Assembly: GCA_031296305.1 (NCBI GenBank)
Contig: JARLFZ010000002.1
Location: 62,001-126,000 of the forward strand
Length of the DNA: 64,000 nucleotides
From: Occallatibacter sp.
GTDB lineage: Bacteria > Acidobacteriota > Terriglobia > Terriglobales > Acidobacteriaceae
Reading direction: 5' to 3'
The position numbers and the translations under genes are program-made. Below are positions 45,270 through 54,303 of this stretch, piece by piece. The notes beneath the pieces are model-generated. The model had not been told where the DNA came from, made no database searches, and saw only the letters and a list, made by a program, of their open reading frames with translations. How positions within the stretch are numbered: the first letter of the stretch is position 1; every line of letters starts with the position of its first letter.

Positions 45270-46928
45270 ATGTTACAAAAAGAAACTGTGACCCATCGGG
45301 CGATTCGACTGCGGCGCTGGGGCTACGCGGTGTGGATCGCCGCCATCGCCGGCTTCGCGCTCTTGCACGCCTGGCATTTGCGCGCCGATTTCCCCAACGG
45401 CTCCCCGTGGGTCTGCGACTGGGCCAAGTTCACCGATGAGGGTTGGTATGGGAACGCGGCCATCCGCGCACACCTGTTCGGGAACTGGTACATGGCGGGG
45501 GACTTTAACCCGGCCGTCGCGGTTCCGGTGTGGCCGTTTCTCGAGGGTCTGCTGTTTTTCTTCACCGGCGTGACGGTGCAGGCCGCGCGCGCGTTGGCGG
45601 TTGCGTGCTTCTTCCTCAACCTTGTATTGAGCTATCTGCTGCTGCGAAACCGGGGCGTGGGCAGCCCCAGTCCGCGCTGGATCGCGCTCCTCGGCGTCAC
45701 ACTGGTCGCAACCAGCCCATTTCTCTATTGCTTCAGCCGCCTGGCGATTCTCGAGCCGTTGCAGGTCACACTGACTCTAGCCGCGCTGATTCTGGCCGTG
45801 CGGTTGCCTCGAAGTCAGCGGCCGGTGCTGCGGTCGATTGCGATCGGCCTGCTGTTTGCGCTCATCGTTTTGACCAAGACAACCGGACTTTTCCTCTTCC
45901 CGGCGCTGCTTTGGGCGATGGTGGTGCCGTTGTGGCAGCGGCGCAAGCTGGCATTGCGCTGTGCCCTGGCGATGACGGGAGCCGCCTGCGCCGCGTTCGG
46001 CATCTGGATAGCGCTGATCGCCTCTTTTGGCCTGCTCGGCGACTACAAATACTACTTTTTCGTGAACACCTACGAAAAGCCAACGGAGTTCTATTGGCCG
46101 CTCGTGTCGTTCTGGTGGTCGTTTCATGGTCTTTTATGGATCGATCACAGTTTGATTCCGCTTGCGGGTGCGGTCGTGTTGGCCGCGGCCATCGCCTGCC
46201 GCAGCGCGTGGGGCAGGAAATTGTGGCGGGATCCGCTGTTTGGTGCTTCGTTATGGGCCGTCGCTGGATACGTGCTGTTCATGGCAATCCAGAACCATCC
46301 CCAGCCCCGCTACTTCGCGGTACCGGCGTTTTTCTGCTTCTTCCTGGTCGTGCTGGGAGTCGAGGCGCTGGGAGCCGAGTCGTTCCTGGATCACCCAGAC
46401 CACCCCAACCCGCCAGGCCGATCAATCTCGGCACGTGGATTAGGCTGGGCCGTCGCCATAGTGGCCGCAGCCGCAGCCGGCGTCCACGGAGCCCAAACCC
46501 TCCGCTACGCCACCCACCCCGAATACACATGGGTCAACGCCGCCACGCAACTGGCGCTATATATAGATACGCATCCCAATGGCAATCGCCTGCTGGATTC
46601 GATCAGCGGCGATGAAATCACGCTAGTTACCCACGTCCCCAGCTTGTGCGACGACTTCGGCACCCAGGATCTTGCGCCAAAGCTTGCCGCCTATCAGCCG
46701 GGCTGGTACGCCAGTTGGGACGATCTCGACCCCGGCACGCTCGAAGACCTGCATACCTTCTATTCGCTCGAGCAGGTGGCCAGTTTTCCCGCCTTCGATG
46801 ACCCGGACCGCAGCCTTCTCGTGCTGTTCAAGCTGCATCCGCTGCCCAACGGCCAGGTCCGCGACCCCAGTAAACAGAACCTGAGAATTGCCCTGCCCGG
46901 CGACAAGATCGATGCCCCCATCGAATAA
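45270..46928 (+). CDS. GT-C fold membrane glycosyltransferase (GT39/ArnT-like)
   Basis: 552 residues with about ten hydrophobic helices. After the first helix the loop contains KFTDEGWYGNAA, the DE position typical of GT-C enzymes that use polyprenyl-phosphate sugars. A soluble C-terminal domain of about 110 residues follows the last helix (TYVN-type loop then GNRLLDSISGDEITLVTH). It probably transfers a sugar to lipid or protein on the periplasmic face; the acceptor is unknown. AAGGAG lies 7 bases before ATG 45270. Monocistronic. Confidence 0.78.
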   Translation: MLQKETVTHRAIRLRRWGYAVWIAAIAGFALLHAWHLRADFPNGSPWVCDWAKFTDEGWYGNAAIRAHLFGNWYMAGDFNPAVAVPVWPFLEGLLFFFTGVTVQAARALAVACFFLNLVLSYLLLRNRGVGSPSPRWIALLGVTLVATSPFLYCFSRLAILEPLQVTLTLAALILAVRLPRSQRPVLRSIAIGLLFALIVLTKTTGLFLFPALLWAMVVPLWQRRKLALRCALAMTGAACAAFGIWIALIASFGLLGDYKYYFFVNTYEKPTEFYWPLVSFWWSFHGLLWIDHSLIPLAGAVVLAAAIACRSAWGRKLWRDPLFGASLWAVAGYVLFMAIQNHPQPRYFAVPAFFCFFLVVLGVEALGAESFLDHPDHPNPPGRSISARGLGWAVAIVAAAAAGVHGAQTLRYATHPEYTWVNAATQLALYIDTHPNGNRLLDSISGDEITLVTHVPSLCDDFGTQDLAPKLAAYQPGWYASWDDLDPGTLEDLHTFYSLEQVASFPAFDDPDRSLLVLFKLHPLPNGQVRDPSKQNLRIALPGDKIDAPIE

Positions 46929-46976
46929 AAACAGCGAGCAAAGGGATCAATTTACCGGCTGGGAGCAGACCTTTTT

Positions 46977-47013
46977 GTATTACCATTGCGCAGCCGACGG
47001 TATCATGTAATAC
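46977..47013. promoter_or_regulatory. Inverted repeat in front of vapB, candidate operator
   Basis: GTATTAC at 46977-46983 and its inverse GTAATAC at 47007-47013, centres 30 bp (three turns) apart, 33 bases before the antitoxin start. This fits binding of a VapBC complex. Confidence 0.5.
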
Positions 47014-47045
47014 TTTTAGTGATCAAAGAGCAAGAATGGTGGATT

Positions 47046-47291
47046 ATGGATTCTGCCCTTACCAGTAAAGGCCAAATGACGATTCCCAAGCCGGCGCGTG
47101 AGCACCTCAAAGTCCGCCCTGGGGATCGGGTCAAGATCTTCCTTCATCCCGATGGCTCCGTCGTGCTCCTGCCCAAACTGCCTGTCTCCTGTCTCAAAGG
47201 CATGTTCTCCGGCAGGGTAGATCGGCCGGTGCCTGCGGAGGAGATGGGAGTGGCAGCCGAAAACGCCGCCGCCGAGGAATTTGGCCGATGA
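47046..47291 (+). CDS. vapB: AbrB/MazE-fold antitoxin of a VapBC pair
   Basis: 81 residues. The SpoVT-AbrB DNA-binding fold is seen at the N-terminus: ALTSKGQMTIPKPAREHLKVRPGDRVKIFLHPD, in consecutive strands. The C-terminal tail (PVPAEEMGVAAENAAAEEFGR) would neutralise the toxin. Its stop overlaps the toxin start (ATGA). ATG 47046 was chosen because the domain begins there; the frame runs further upstream to 46986 but would include the operator. Confidence 0.88.
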   Translation: MDSALTSKGQMTIPKPAREHLKVRPGDRVKIFLHPDGSVVLLPKLPVSCLKGMFSGRVDRPVPAEEMGVAAENAAAEEFGR

Positions 47292-47680
47292 AGGGCCTTG
47301 ATACCAGCATTCTCATCCGCTACCTCACTCAGGACGACCCGATCCAGTCGCTTCGCGCCAACCTAATCGTAGATCGAAATTTATCCTCTCAGACCCCGGG
47401 GTTCGTTAGTCTCGTAACCATCGCCGAGGTCGCCTGGGTGCTGCGCTCCAGGTACAAAGCCACGGGCCAGGAGATCGCCACTGCGATGGAGCGAATTCTC
47501 TCTTGTGACAGCCTTGAAGTTCAGAACGAGCAGCAGGTCTATGAGGCGATGCTCGCGCTGAAGGCCGGCGAAGGAACGTTCGCGGATGCATTGATCTGCG
47601 CGCTCGGAACTTGGGCCGGTTGCTCCTCGACCTTGACGTTCGATAGCAGCTCCCGCTTGCCCCACTTCGAAGTCGTTTGA
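47288..47680 (+). CDS. vapC: PIN-domain ribonuclease toxin VapC
   Basis: 130 residues with the four acidic PIN residues in place: LDTSILIRYLTQDDP at the N-terminus, TIAEVAWVLRS, FADALICALG and TFDSSSRLP. These bind Mg2+/Mn2+ for RNA cleavage. It acts in the cytoplasm on tRNA or rRNA when the antitoxin is degraded. It overlaps vapB by four bases. The active site looks intact, so the module should be functional. Confidence 0.92.
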   Translation: MKGLDTSILIRYLTQDDPIQSLRANLIVDRNLSSQTPGFVSLVTIAEVAWVLRSRYKATGQEIATAMERILSCDSLEVQNEQQVYEAMLALKAGEGTFADALICALGTWAGCSSTLTFDSSSRLPHFEVV

Positions 47681-47729
47681 GTTTCGGCGGAGTGAGATCC
47701 TGGCTCGTCGATACGCCCCATTCCGTTTT

Positions 47730-47777
47730 GGTCCTTCGTTCCCGTTTTCCCTTGTTCCCTCGCTCCCTGTTTTTCCC
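47730..47777 (+). repeat. Six 8-bp tandem units of TTCCCT type
   Basis: Units start at 47730, 47738, 47746, 47754, 47762 and 47770 (GGTCCTTC, GTTCCCGT, TTTCCCTT, GTTCCCTC, GCTCCCTG, TTTTTCCC). They have the same period and core as the array at 13760-13815. It lies between vapC and the pyrophosphatase gene. Confidence 0.6.
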
Positions 47778-47992
47778 GTGACAGCAGTCACTCGACAGCC
47801 GTGTATCCGGATGATAGCCTTCCCGTGGCAAGTCCCACGGGCAGTTCGTGAGGTCGTTCCGGGGCCGTGGTTCTCGCGGTTCAAAACATTGAATATGGAG
47901 GGTATGTGACGGTACAGGTTTGTGTGATTTTCTTTCTCGGCGTGAGTGTCCTCGGACTGCTTGCGGCCGCGTTATTGAGGAGCTTTTCAGCT

Positions 47993-50470
47993 ATGAAGCA
48001 AGGCATCGCAGCTTTACTAAAGCGGCAATACCGTATCGTGGCGGCCCTCATGGGTCTGCTGCTTCCCGCATTCGCCGGCGCGCAGGATCACGCGGGCGGA
48101 GGCGAAGCCAATCTCACGCTGCCGGATTTGAAGAGCGTGGTTTTCGACCATTTCTTCGGCTTGAACGGACACGCCCTTCTCACCATCGGCCTGTTGTTCT
48201 GCGTCGGCGGCCTGTTGTTCGGCTTGGCGATTTATGTCCAGTTGAAGAATTTGCCGGTGCATCGCACCATGCTCGAAATCTCCGACCTGATCTATGAGAC
48301 CTGCAAGACCTATCTGGTGACGCAGGGCAAGTTCATCCTTCTGCTCTGGGCGTTTATTGCGGTCGTCATTTCGATGTATTTCGGCTGGCTGGCGCCGGTG
48401 CCAGACAAACCAATCTGGGTTACGCTGCCGATTATCCTGGCGTTTTCGCTCGTCGGCATAGCAGGCAGCTACGGAGTGGCGTGGTTCGGCATTCGCGTCA
48501 ACACCTTTGCGAACTCGCGGACAGCATTCGCCGGATTGCGCGGCAAACCGTATCCTTGCATGGCTATTCCGCTGAAGGCAGGCATGAGCATCGGAATGTT
48601 GCTGATCTCGGTTGAGCTGCTCATCATGCTCTGTATCCTTCTGTTCATCCCGGCCAGTTATGCGGGCCCCTGTTTTATCGGCTTCGCGATTGGCGAAAGC
48701 CTGGGCGCTGCGGCCCTGCGTATTGCCGGCGGCATCTTCACCAAGATCGCCGACATTGGCGCCGACCTGATGAAGATCGTCTTCAAGATCAAAGAAGACG
48801 ACGCCCGCAACCCCGGCGTCATTGCCGATTGCACGGGCGACAACGCGGGCGACTCGGTTGGCCCCAGCGCCGACGGTTTTGAAACCTACGGCGTCACCGG
48901 CGTTGCCCTCATCACGTTCATCCTGCTGGCGGTACCCAACCCCACCACGCAAGTGCAACTTCTAGTCTGGATCTTCGTCATGCGCGTGGCCATGCTGGTC
49001 TCGAGCTCGGCGGCGTACTTCCTCAATGGCGCCATCGCCAAGGCGAGATACGCGAATGCCGACGAAATGGACTTTGAAGCCCCGCTGACCTCGCTGGTGT
49101 GGATCACCTCCATCACCTCCATCATCCTCACCTACTTCGTCTCCTATCTGATGATTCCCGATCTCGGGGACGGAACGCTGTGGTGGAAGCTGGCTTCGAT
49201 CATTTCGTGCGGAACCCTGGCGGGCGCCCTCATCCCCGAATTGGTGAAAGTTTTCACTTCAACCAAATCGGGTCACGTCAAAGAAGTCGTCAAATCCGCG
49301 CAGGAAGGCGGAGCTTCCCTGGGCATCTTATCCGGCTTCGTAGCTGGCAATTTCTCAGCCTACTGGCTGGGATTGAGCATGGTCGCCCTCATGGGAATGG
49401 GCTATTACTTCAGCCTGGGCATTCCGAATTTGCAGGATGGTCCGGCAGGAATGATGCTGGCTCCAGCCGTCTTCGCCTTTGGCCTCGTAGCCTTCGGCTT
49501 CCTGGGCATGGGTCCGGTAACGATTGCAGTCGATTCCTACGGGCCGGTTACCGACAATGCTCAGTCCGTCTATGAGCTCTCGCTGATCGAAAATGTTCCC
49601 GGCATCGAAGCCGAGTTGAAGAAGAACTACGGCATCGAACCCAAGTTCGAACGCGCAAAATACCTGCTCGAAGCGAACGATGGAGCCGGCAATACCTTCA
49701 AGGCGACGGCCAAGCCGGTGCTCATTGGCACCGCCGTAGTGGGCGCAACCACGATGACGTTTTCAATCATCATGGCACTCACCCACGGACTGACGGTGAA
49801 CGTGCAGAACCTCTCTCTATTGCACGCGCCGTTCATGCTCGGGTTGATCTGCGGCGGAGCCGTCATCTTCTGGTTCGCAGGCGCTTCCACGCAGGCGGTT
49901 TCTACGGGCGCTTACCGCGCGGTCGAGTTCATCAAGGCTAACATCCATCTGGAAGGTGCGGAGAAGGCTTCTGTTACCGACTCGAAGAAGGTGGTCGAAA
50001 TCTGCACCAAGTACGCCCAGAAGGGAATGTTCAACATCTTTCTGGCCGTCTTCTTCGCCACACTCGCGTTCGCATTCATGGAGCCGTTCCTGTTTATCGG
50101 CTACCTGTTCTCGATTGCGATCTTCGGTCTGTATGAGGCCATCTTCATGGCCAACGCCGGTGGCGCCTGGGACAATGCCAAGAAAATCGTAGAGGTCGAC
50201 CTGAAACAAAAGGGCACGCCTCTGCACGACGCAACCGTTATCGGAGACACTGTTGGCGATCCCTTCAAGGACACCTCTTCGGTGGCCATGAATCCGATTA
50301 TCAAGTTCACAACATTGTTCGGATTACTTGCCGTCGAGCTTGCCGTGACGCTAACTTCGAACAACCCGCTGCTTACACACATCCTGGCCGTCGTATTCTT
50401 CCTGGTGTCAGTCTTCTTCGTGCACAAATCCTTCTACGGCATGAGAATCGAAACCAAGTCGAGCGACTAA
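47993..50470 (+). CDS. hppA: Membrane-bound proton-pumping pyrophosphatase
   Basis: Hydrolyses cytoplasmic pyrophosphate and pumps H+ (or Na+) across the inner membrane. 825 residues, longer than the usual 650-780, with about 16 helices and a possible cleavable signal (MGLLLPAFAGAQ). Catalytic region: IGADLMKIVFKIKEDDARNP and DNAGDSVGPSADGFETYGVT. The second conserved region reads GPVTDNAQSVYEL instead of the common DNAGGIAEM, and GNTFKATAK has Lys where K+-independent enzymes have it. Start choice: ATG 47993 (GAGGAG upstream) or GTG 47906 (GGAGG closer, adding 29 residues). Confidence 0.9.
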   Translation: MKQGIAALLKRQYRIVAALMGLLLPAFAGAQDHAGGGEANLTLPDLKSVVFDHFFGLNGHALLTIGLLFCVGGLLFGLAIYVQLKNLPVHRTMLEISDLIYETCKTYLVTQGKFILLLWAFIAVVISMYFGWLAPVPDKPIWVTLPIILAFSLVGIAGSYGVAWFGIRVNTFANSRTAFAGLRGKPYPCMAIPLKAGMSIGMLLISVELLIMLCILLFIPASYAGPCFIGFAIGESLGAAALRIAGGIFTKIADIGADLMKIVFKIKEDDARNPGVIADCTGDNAGDSVGPSADGFETYGVTGVALITFILLAVPNPTTQVQLLVWIFVMRVAMLVSSSAAYFLNGAIAKARYANADEMDFEAPLTSLVWITSITSIILTYFVSYLMIPDLGDGTLWWKLASIISCGTLAGALIPELVKVFTSTKSGHVKEVVKSAQEGGASLGILSGFVAGNFSAYWLGLSMVALMGMGYYFSLGIPNLQDGPAGMMLAPAVFAFGLVAFGFLGMGPVTIAVDSYGPVTDNAQSVYELSLIENVPGIEAELKKNYGIEPKFERAKYLLEANDGAGNTFKATAKPVLIGTAVVGATTMTFSIIMALTHGLTVNVQNLSLLHAPFMLGLICGGAVIFWFAGASTQAVSTGAYRAVEFIKANIHLEGAEKASVTDSKKVVEICTKYAQKGMFNIFLAVFFATLAFAFMEPFLFIGYLFSIAIFGLYEAIFMANAGGAWDNAKKIVEVDLKQKGTPLHDATVIGDTVGDPFKDTSSVAMNPIIKFTTLFGLLAVELAVTLTSNNPLLTHILAVVFFLVSVFFVHKSFYGMRIETKSSD

Positions 50471-50490
50471 CTCCTGTCGTCGAAGTCAAC

Positions 50491-50536
50491 AAAAACGCCG
50501 CCCGTTGCGCATTTTGCAGCGGGTGGCGTTTTCTTT
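50491..50536 (+). terminator. Rho-independent terminator after hppA
   Basis: Stem of about 17 bp with AAAACGCC/GGCGTTTT at its base (50492-50499 with 50525-50532), two G-T or weak pairs, a 7-base loop and a T-rich end (TTTTCTTTG). Confidence 0.85.
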
Positions 50537-51049
50537 GCACCGCACGGTTATCTTAATGTCAGTAACTATCGATTACTTACTTAGGACACTTTCCTCTCGT
50601 AATGCATTTATTCTCTAAGTTCAGGTATTTTCTCCTTGACTTCCCTGATTTCCAAGCTATTCTCCAGCCATCCCCAGTTCATCGGGCACGCTGATACTGC
50701 TGTCCGCAATGGGGCGCGGCCTTCCCTGCATTCAACATCTGTGCGTAACGAAGCTTCCCGTTCCGGGCGCACCTCTGAAAATGTGTCTCTCGCGGCACCT
50801 ATCTTTTGAAGGAGCGGAGGCGCGATTGGTGCTCGCACAAATGACTTCGGGGCTCACCATAAATTGAGCAACTCGGGGACGACGATGTGGCGAGCGTGAG
50901 GCAGGAAGAGGGATATCTCCGGCCAGGTCGGTGTTCTTTGACGGTGGCTGGTTTTCGCGCGATCCCAGGTTTGAGAATCGGGACCTGGGGCATCCGGCCG
51001 TAGCGGTGCTTAAAGCTTGTTCAGCATTCCATAGATCTGGAGGTCGGTC
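50537..51049. other. Intergenic before the unknown cassette, nothing recognised
   Basis: About 510 bases. Minus-strand open frames (50608-50838, 50799-50993) look like noise. Base composition is lower in GC around 50570-50660 than in the neighbouring genes, which may mark the edge of an inserted cassette. Confidence 0.4.
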
Positions 51050-52081
51050 ATGATGTGTTCAAAGGTGTCTTACATTCGCCGCATTGCTTCAGTGACGCCG
51101 GTGCTCTCATTCCAACATCGTCACCAGTCACTCAGCAGCAGAGCCTACGTCGCCGCAGCCGTTCCCGTTCTCCTCTGCCTGACATTCACGAGCGGCTGCA
51201 AGACTTCAGACGACGCCGCGGCAGCGGCTACGCAACTGACCGCAACGGCCAGCACGTTGACCAACTATTACTTCGCCCTCGATACGCTTAATACCGAGTT
51301 GGATCAGCTTTATCAAATTCAGGCCGCGATCAACCCCCTAGCACCCTACGACACGTCAACCCAGAAATTAGTGACGGACACGTCGGCCGAAATCCAGAAG
51401 CGCGAAAAACTTGCCGCGGCACTGACGACGCTGGCACAGGAGTTCGCGAATCTGAGCGGGTCGACGTCCGCGACGGACGCATCCGCGGCGGCCGGAAATC
51501 TGGAAACTGCAGTGGCCGGACTGAAAATCTCTGGTCTGTCGATGAGCGCTAGCAACGTGAACGTGATGAAGGACGCGGTGGACTTGATCGTGAAGGCGAT
51601 CCAGGAACACAAGGAACGGGAGGCTGCTGCAGCGATCGACAAGTTCACGGCCGCGTTGGACACATGGTTCCAGAGCGAGGAGCCCTATTACAACACGATT
51701 GGCTCAGCCTACGCGAGCGTCTCGAAGTCACTTGCCCAGGCAATGATCAGCCAGGGACAGGTCGATCCCACCCCGTTCCTGAGCGCAGTTTTTGGTCCCT
51801 ATGGGCTGACCCCGCAGCTCACTGACTCCACGCTCAAGAGCAAGGTGCTGGCAGCTCTTGCCTTGCAGATCGATCAGAAATCTGCTGCGCTGGCGACGGC
51901 GCAGCAGACGGCCACTACGAACATGGAAAAGTCGTTGGGCGAGATGGCGAGCCGTATTCACCTTGTGGCTACAGACAAGCCCATGGCGATTCGCTCCGCG
52001 CCCATTACGCTGGCCGACGTGCAGAATTGGATTTCGTTGGTGCCGCAGATTGCGCCGGCCGCCATAACTGCAGCGAAATAA
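51050..52081 (+). CDS. Lipoprotein of unknown function, first gene of cassette
   Basis: 343 residues. A long N-terminal leader of about 32 residues precedes a lipoprotein signal (AYVAAAVPVLLCLTFTSGC), so the mature protein starts at Cys51. The mature part is almost all helix, Ala/Thr/Ser-rich and heptad-like (STLTNYYFALDTLNTELDQL, EIQKREKLAAALTTLAQEF, QKSAALATAQQTATTNMEK), like a membrane-anchored coiled-coil bundle. No family is recognised. GGAGG lies 7 bases before ATG 51050. The following three co-directional genes are probably co-transcribed. Confidence 0.75.
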   Translation: MMCSKVSYIRRIASVTPVLSFQHRHQSLSSRAYVAAAVPVLLCLTFTSGCKTSDDAAAAATQLTATASTLTNYYFALDTLNTELDQLYQIQAAINPLAPYDTSTQKLVTDTSAEIQKREKLAAALTTLAQEFANLSGSTSATDASAAAGNLETAVAGLKISGLSMSASNVNVMKDAVDLIVKAIQEHKEREAAAAIDKFTAALDTWFQSEEPYYNTIGSAYASVSKSLAQAMISQGQVDPTPFLSAVFGPYGLTPQLTDSTLKSKVLAALALQIDQKSAALATAQQTATTNMEKSLGEMASRIHLVATDKPMAIRSAPITLADVQNWISLVPQIAPAAITAAK

Positions 52082-52125
52082 CCGGCGTCAACAGGAACAA
52101 AGAGCAATTAGAAAGGGAGAGTCAG

Positions 52126-52455
52126 ATGCAGAGCCCGCTTCAGGAACTGGAGACCACATACTTCACGTTACAGTCGCAAATCAACATGCTGAGCCAAGCC
52201 TGCCAGACGCAGCAACAACGAGACGCAATAAGTACGCAATATGTCCAGGCGCGCCTAAACTACTGGGCCTGTGTAAACAAGGCCTTTCACGATGACGATC
52301 CGCAGGTTGTGAATCTGACCACCCAGATTGACGCAGCAAACCAACAGCTCACGAACGCCGTCCAGCAGTTGGGCAACATCGTCACTACGATCAATGACAT
52401 TACGAACGTGGTGACGCTTGGGGCACAATTGGCCGCAAAGGTAATTGCAGTCTAA
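52126..52455 (+). CDS. Small coiled-coil protein, second gene of cassette
   Basis: 109 residues, 44 bases after the lipoprotein gene. It has two helical segments with heptad character (LQELETTYFTLQSQINMLSQ and LTTQIDAANQQLTNAVQQLG) and a hydrophobic C-terminal helix (VVTLGAQLAAKVIAV) that could insert in a membrane. Two cysteines (SQACQTQ and YWACVNK). There is no signal peptide. AAGGGAG precedes ATG 52126. Unknown family; it may bind the helical lipoprotein or the next membrane protein. Confidence 0.7.
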   Translation: MQSPLQELETTYFTLQSQINMLSQACQTQQQRDAISTQYVQARLNYWACVNKAFHDDDPQVVNLTTQIDAANQQLTNAVQQLGNIVTTINDITNVVTLGAQLAAKVIAV

Positions 52456-52636
52456 CGCGGCTGGATGGGGACGGAGTTTATTTTGGGAGATGGGTGGCAA
52501 TCCTTCGGATGGAGAGCTAGGGTCAGCCTGATGGGTTGTCGACTCGAAGGGCAGGTGCCGCTTGGAACGCCCGTCCCAACCGTAGGGATGGGCGCAACGG
52601 GAAAAATCCACATGACCAACGAGAAAGGAACAACAA

Positions 52637-53305
52637 ATGCCGATTAACTGGTATGAAGCCACTCTTGCCATCGGCGCGCTGGGAACGGCCGCGACTGGCC
52701 TTGTAGACAGCACCAAAGTAGTTGCCGGAGGCGTGAGCCGCGCCGGCTTCGGTTACATCAAGCAACTCATTGTGCGCACCGTGGGAAGAGTCAGCGACGC
52801 GCAGCCTGGCGCGGGTTTGGCTACCGGGGACATTCTCGATACATTGCTAGCCAACTGGATGAATGGCATGGATACCGGCGCGCAGAAAGCGATTGCCAAG
52901 TCATTTATCAAACTGCATTTCAATCCCAGCACCGCCGCAGCATTGGCCGCCCAAACCAATGTCGATCCAGATGCGCTCAAGAGCGTTGCGCAGAAACTCG
53001 CTTCTTTAACATCGCTTACTCCCGCGGAGTCGGATGCGTACGGCAGGTTCGACCTCGGCCTCTCGGCGATGGTCGATCGCGCCTACGAGAGAGCGGACCA
53101 GCTCTACCGCAATTCCTGCAAGGCGCTTGCCTGCGCCTTTGCGGTCGCGCTGGCATTCCTGGGAGACGCGCAATTGAACTGGACGATTCCGGGGTGGCAG
53201 GCTCTGATCGTCGGACTCGTTGCCACTCCGCTCGCTCCGATGGCCAAGGACATCGCCAACGCGATCCAGACAGCTTCTGACGCTGTCGGATCGGTGAAAG
53301 GCTAA
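52637..53305 (+). CDS. Membrane protein of unknown function, third gene of cassette
   Basis: 222 residues. An N-terminal hydrophobic helix (ATLAIGALGTAATGLVDS), a soluble middle of about 120 residues with helical repeats (GDILDTLLANWMNGMDTGAQ, SVAQKLASLTSLTPAESDAYGRF), and two C-terminal helices (ALACAFAVALAFLGDA, WQALIVGLVATPLAPMAK). I recognise no domain. AAGGA lies 9 bases before ATG 52637. It is separated from the hydrolase gene by only 6 bases, so those two are certainly one unit. The 181-base gap upstream is without a convincing gene. Confidence 0.72.
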   Translation: MPINWYEATLAIGALGTAATGLVDSTKVVAGGVSRAGFGYIKQLIVRTVGRVSDAQPGAGLATGDILDTLLANWMNGMDTGAQKAIAKSFIKLHFNPSTAAALAAQTNVDPDALKSVAQKLASLTSLTPAESDAYGRFDLGLSAMVDRAYERADQLYRNSCKALACAFAVALAFLGDAQLNWTIPGWQALIVGLVATPLAPMAKDIANAIQTASDAVGSVKG

Positions 53306-53311
53306 CCTGCC

Positions 53312-54199
53312 ATGTACTTCCTGAGTACGCGTGCGCTCCCCATAGGCGGCGGCGTCGGGCCTCTCAAGGTGCTCGATGAAACCAACGCTGTTCACCCATT
53401 CTCTGACGTTGCGTCAGCAGTGCGCGGCCACGACGTGCTGCTGGTTACCCACGGCTTCAACGTGAACCAGATGGACGGTCTGCAGGGCCTCAGTAACTGG
53501 GCGAAGCTGCTGAACCTTGGCAACGCGGTGTGCGTCGGCATGCTGTGGCCAGGCGACGCGCGATGGATTCACGTAGTGGATTACCCGGTGGAAGGCAATG
53601 AAGCCATGTCAGCGGGCAATGCGTTGGCCAGTTTCATCAACACCAACTTTTCCGGGGCGCTCTCGCTCTCGTTTGCCTCGCACTCTCTGGGCGCGCGCGT
53701 AGTGTTGCAGACCATCGCCGGTCTCAGCCGTTCGGTACGCGGTCTGCTTTTGATGGCAGGCGCAATCGACAACACAGCCTTATCCAGCGAGTACGCGGCG
53801 GCAGCCAGCAAGGTGCAATCGATCTCTTTGCTCGCATCGCATTCCGACGACGTGCTCAAGTGGGCGTTCCCGGCCGGCAACTTCGTCAGCGGACTGTTCT
53901 CGCGCGGCGTGCCCTATATTCACGAGGCGATGGGCCGCGAAGGCCCCGCTGAGCCGTATCCATCCCCAGACAATATTCACGCCGACTGGCAAATCCCAGA
54001 CGGCTGGAACTTCGGCCACGGCAGCTATCTACCGTCAAGCCCACTTGGCGCCGCACCCGTGCAATATGCGCCATTGCCATGCTTCCCGCCACCGGACATG
54101 CCCGCCCCGCCGCCAATCGCGCCCGCCGCACTGGCAGGTAATGCCTCGCTCTGGCAGCCAGGCTTCAGCGCCGCGGTTCAGACGTCGCGCTGGCGCTGA
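53312..54199 (+). CDS. Alpha/beta hydrolase, fourth gene of cassette
   Basis: 295 residues without signal peptide. Alpha/beta hydrolase features: LLVTHGFN (oxyanion strand), the nucleophile elbow ASHSLGAR (S-x-S-x-G, with Ser in place of the usual first Gly), ASHSDDVLK with the likely acid, and FGHGSYL with the likely His. The layout resembles DUF900-type hydrolases. The last 50 residues are Pro/Ala-rich. It could act on lipids or esters near the membrane, given its neighbours. It starts 6 bases after the membrane protein gene. Confidence 0.78.
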   Translation: MYFLSTRALPIGGGVGPLKVLDETNAVHPFSDVASAVRGHDVLLVTHGFNVNQMDGLQGLSNWAKLLNLGNAVCVGMLWPGDARWIHVVDYPVEGNEAMSAGNALASFINTNFSGALSLSFASHSLGARVVLQTIAGLSRSVRGLLLMAGAIDNTALSSEYAAAASKVQSISLLASHSDDVLKWAFPAGNFVSGLFSRGVPYIHEAMGREGPAEPYPSPDNIHADWQIPDGWNFGHGSYLPSSPLGAAPVQYAPLPCFPPPDMPAPPPIAPAALAGNASLWQPGFSAAVQTSRWR

Positions 54200-54303
54200 G
54201 CCGCTCCCACTCCGATGGAGGAATGCTGAGCCAACGGGCGGGGGCGTCGACGTAATTCGCGGTTTGCGCCCTGCCCCAATGATCGAAAAAGGCGAGTCGA
54301 AGA

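Noticed and set aside
52465..52647. 60-codon frame between cassette genes 2 and 3
   Set aside because: It overlaps the start of gene 3 and has no binding site. The gap may instead hold a leader or structure.
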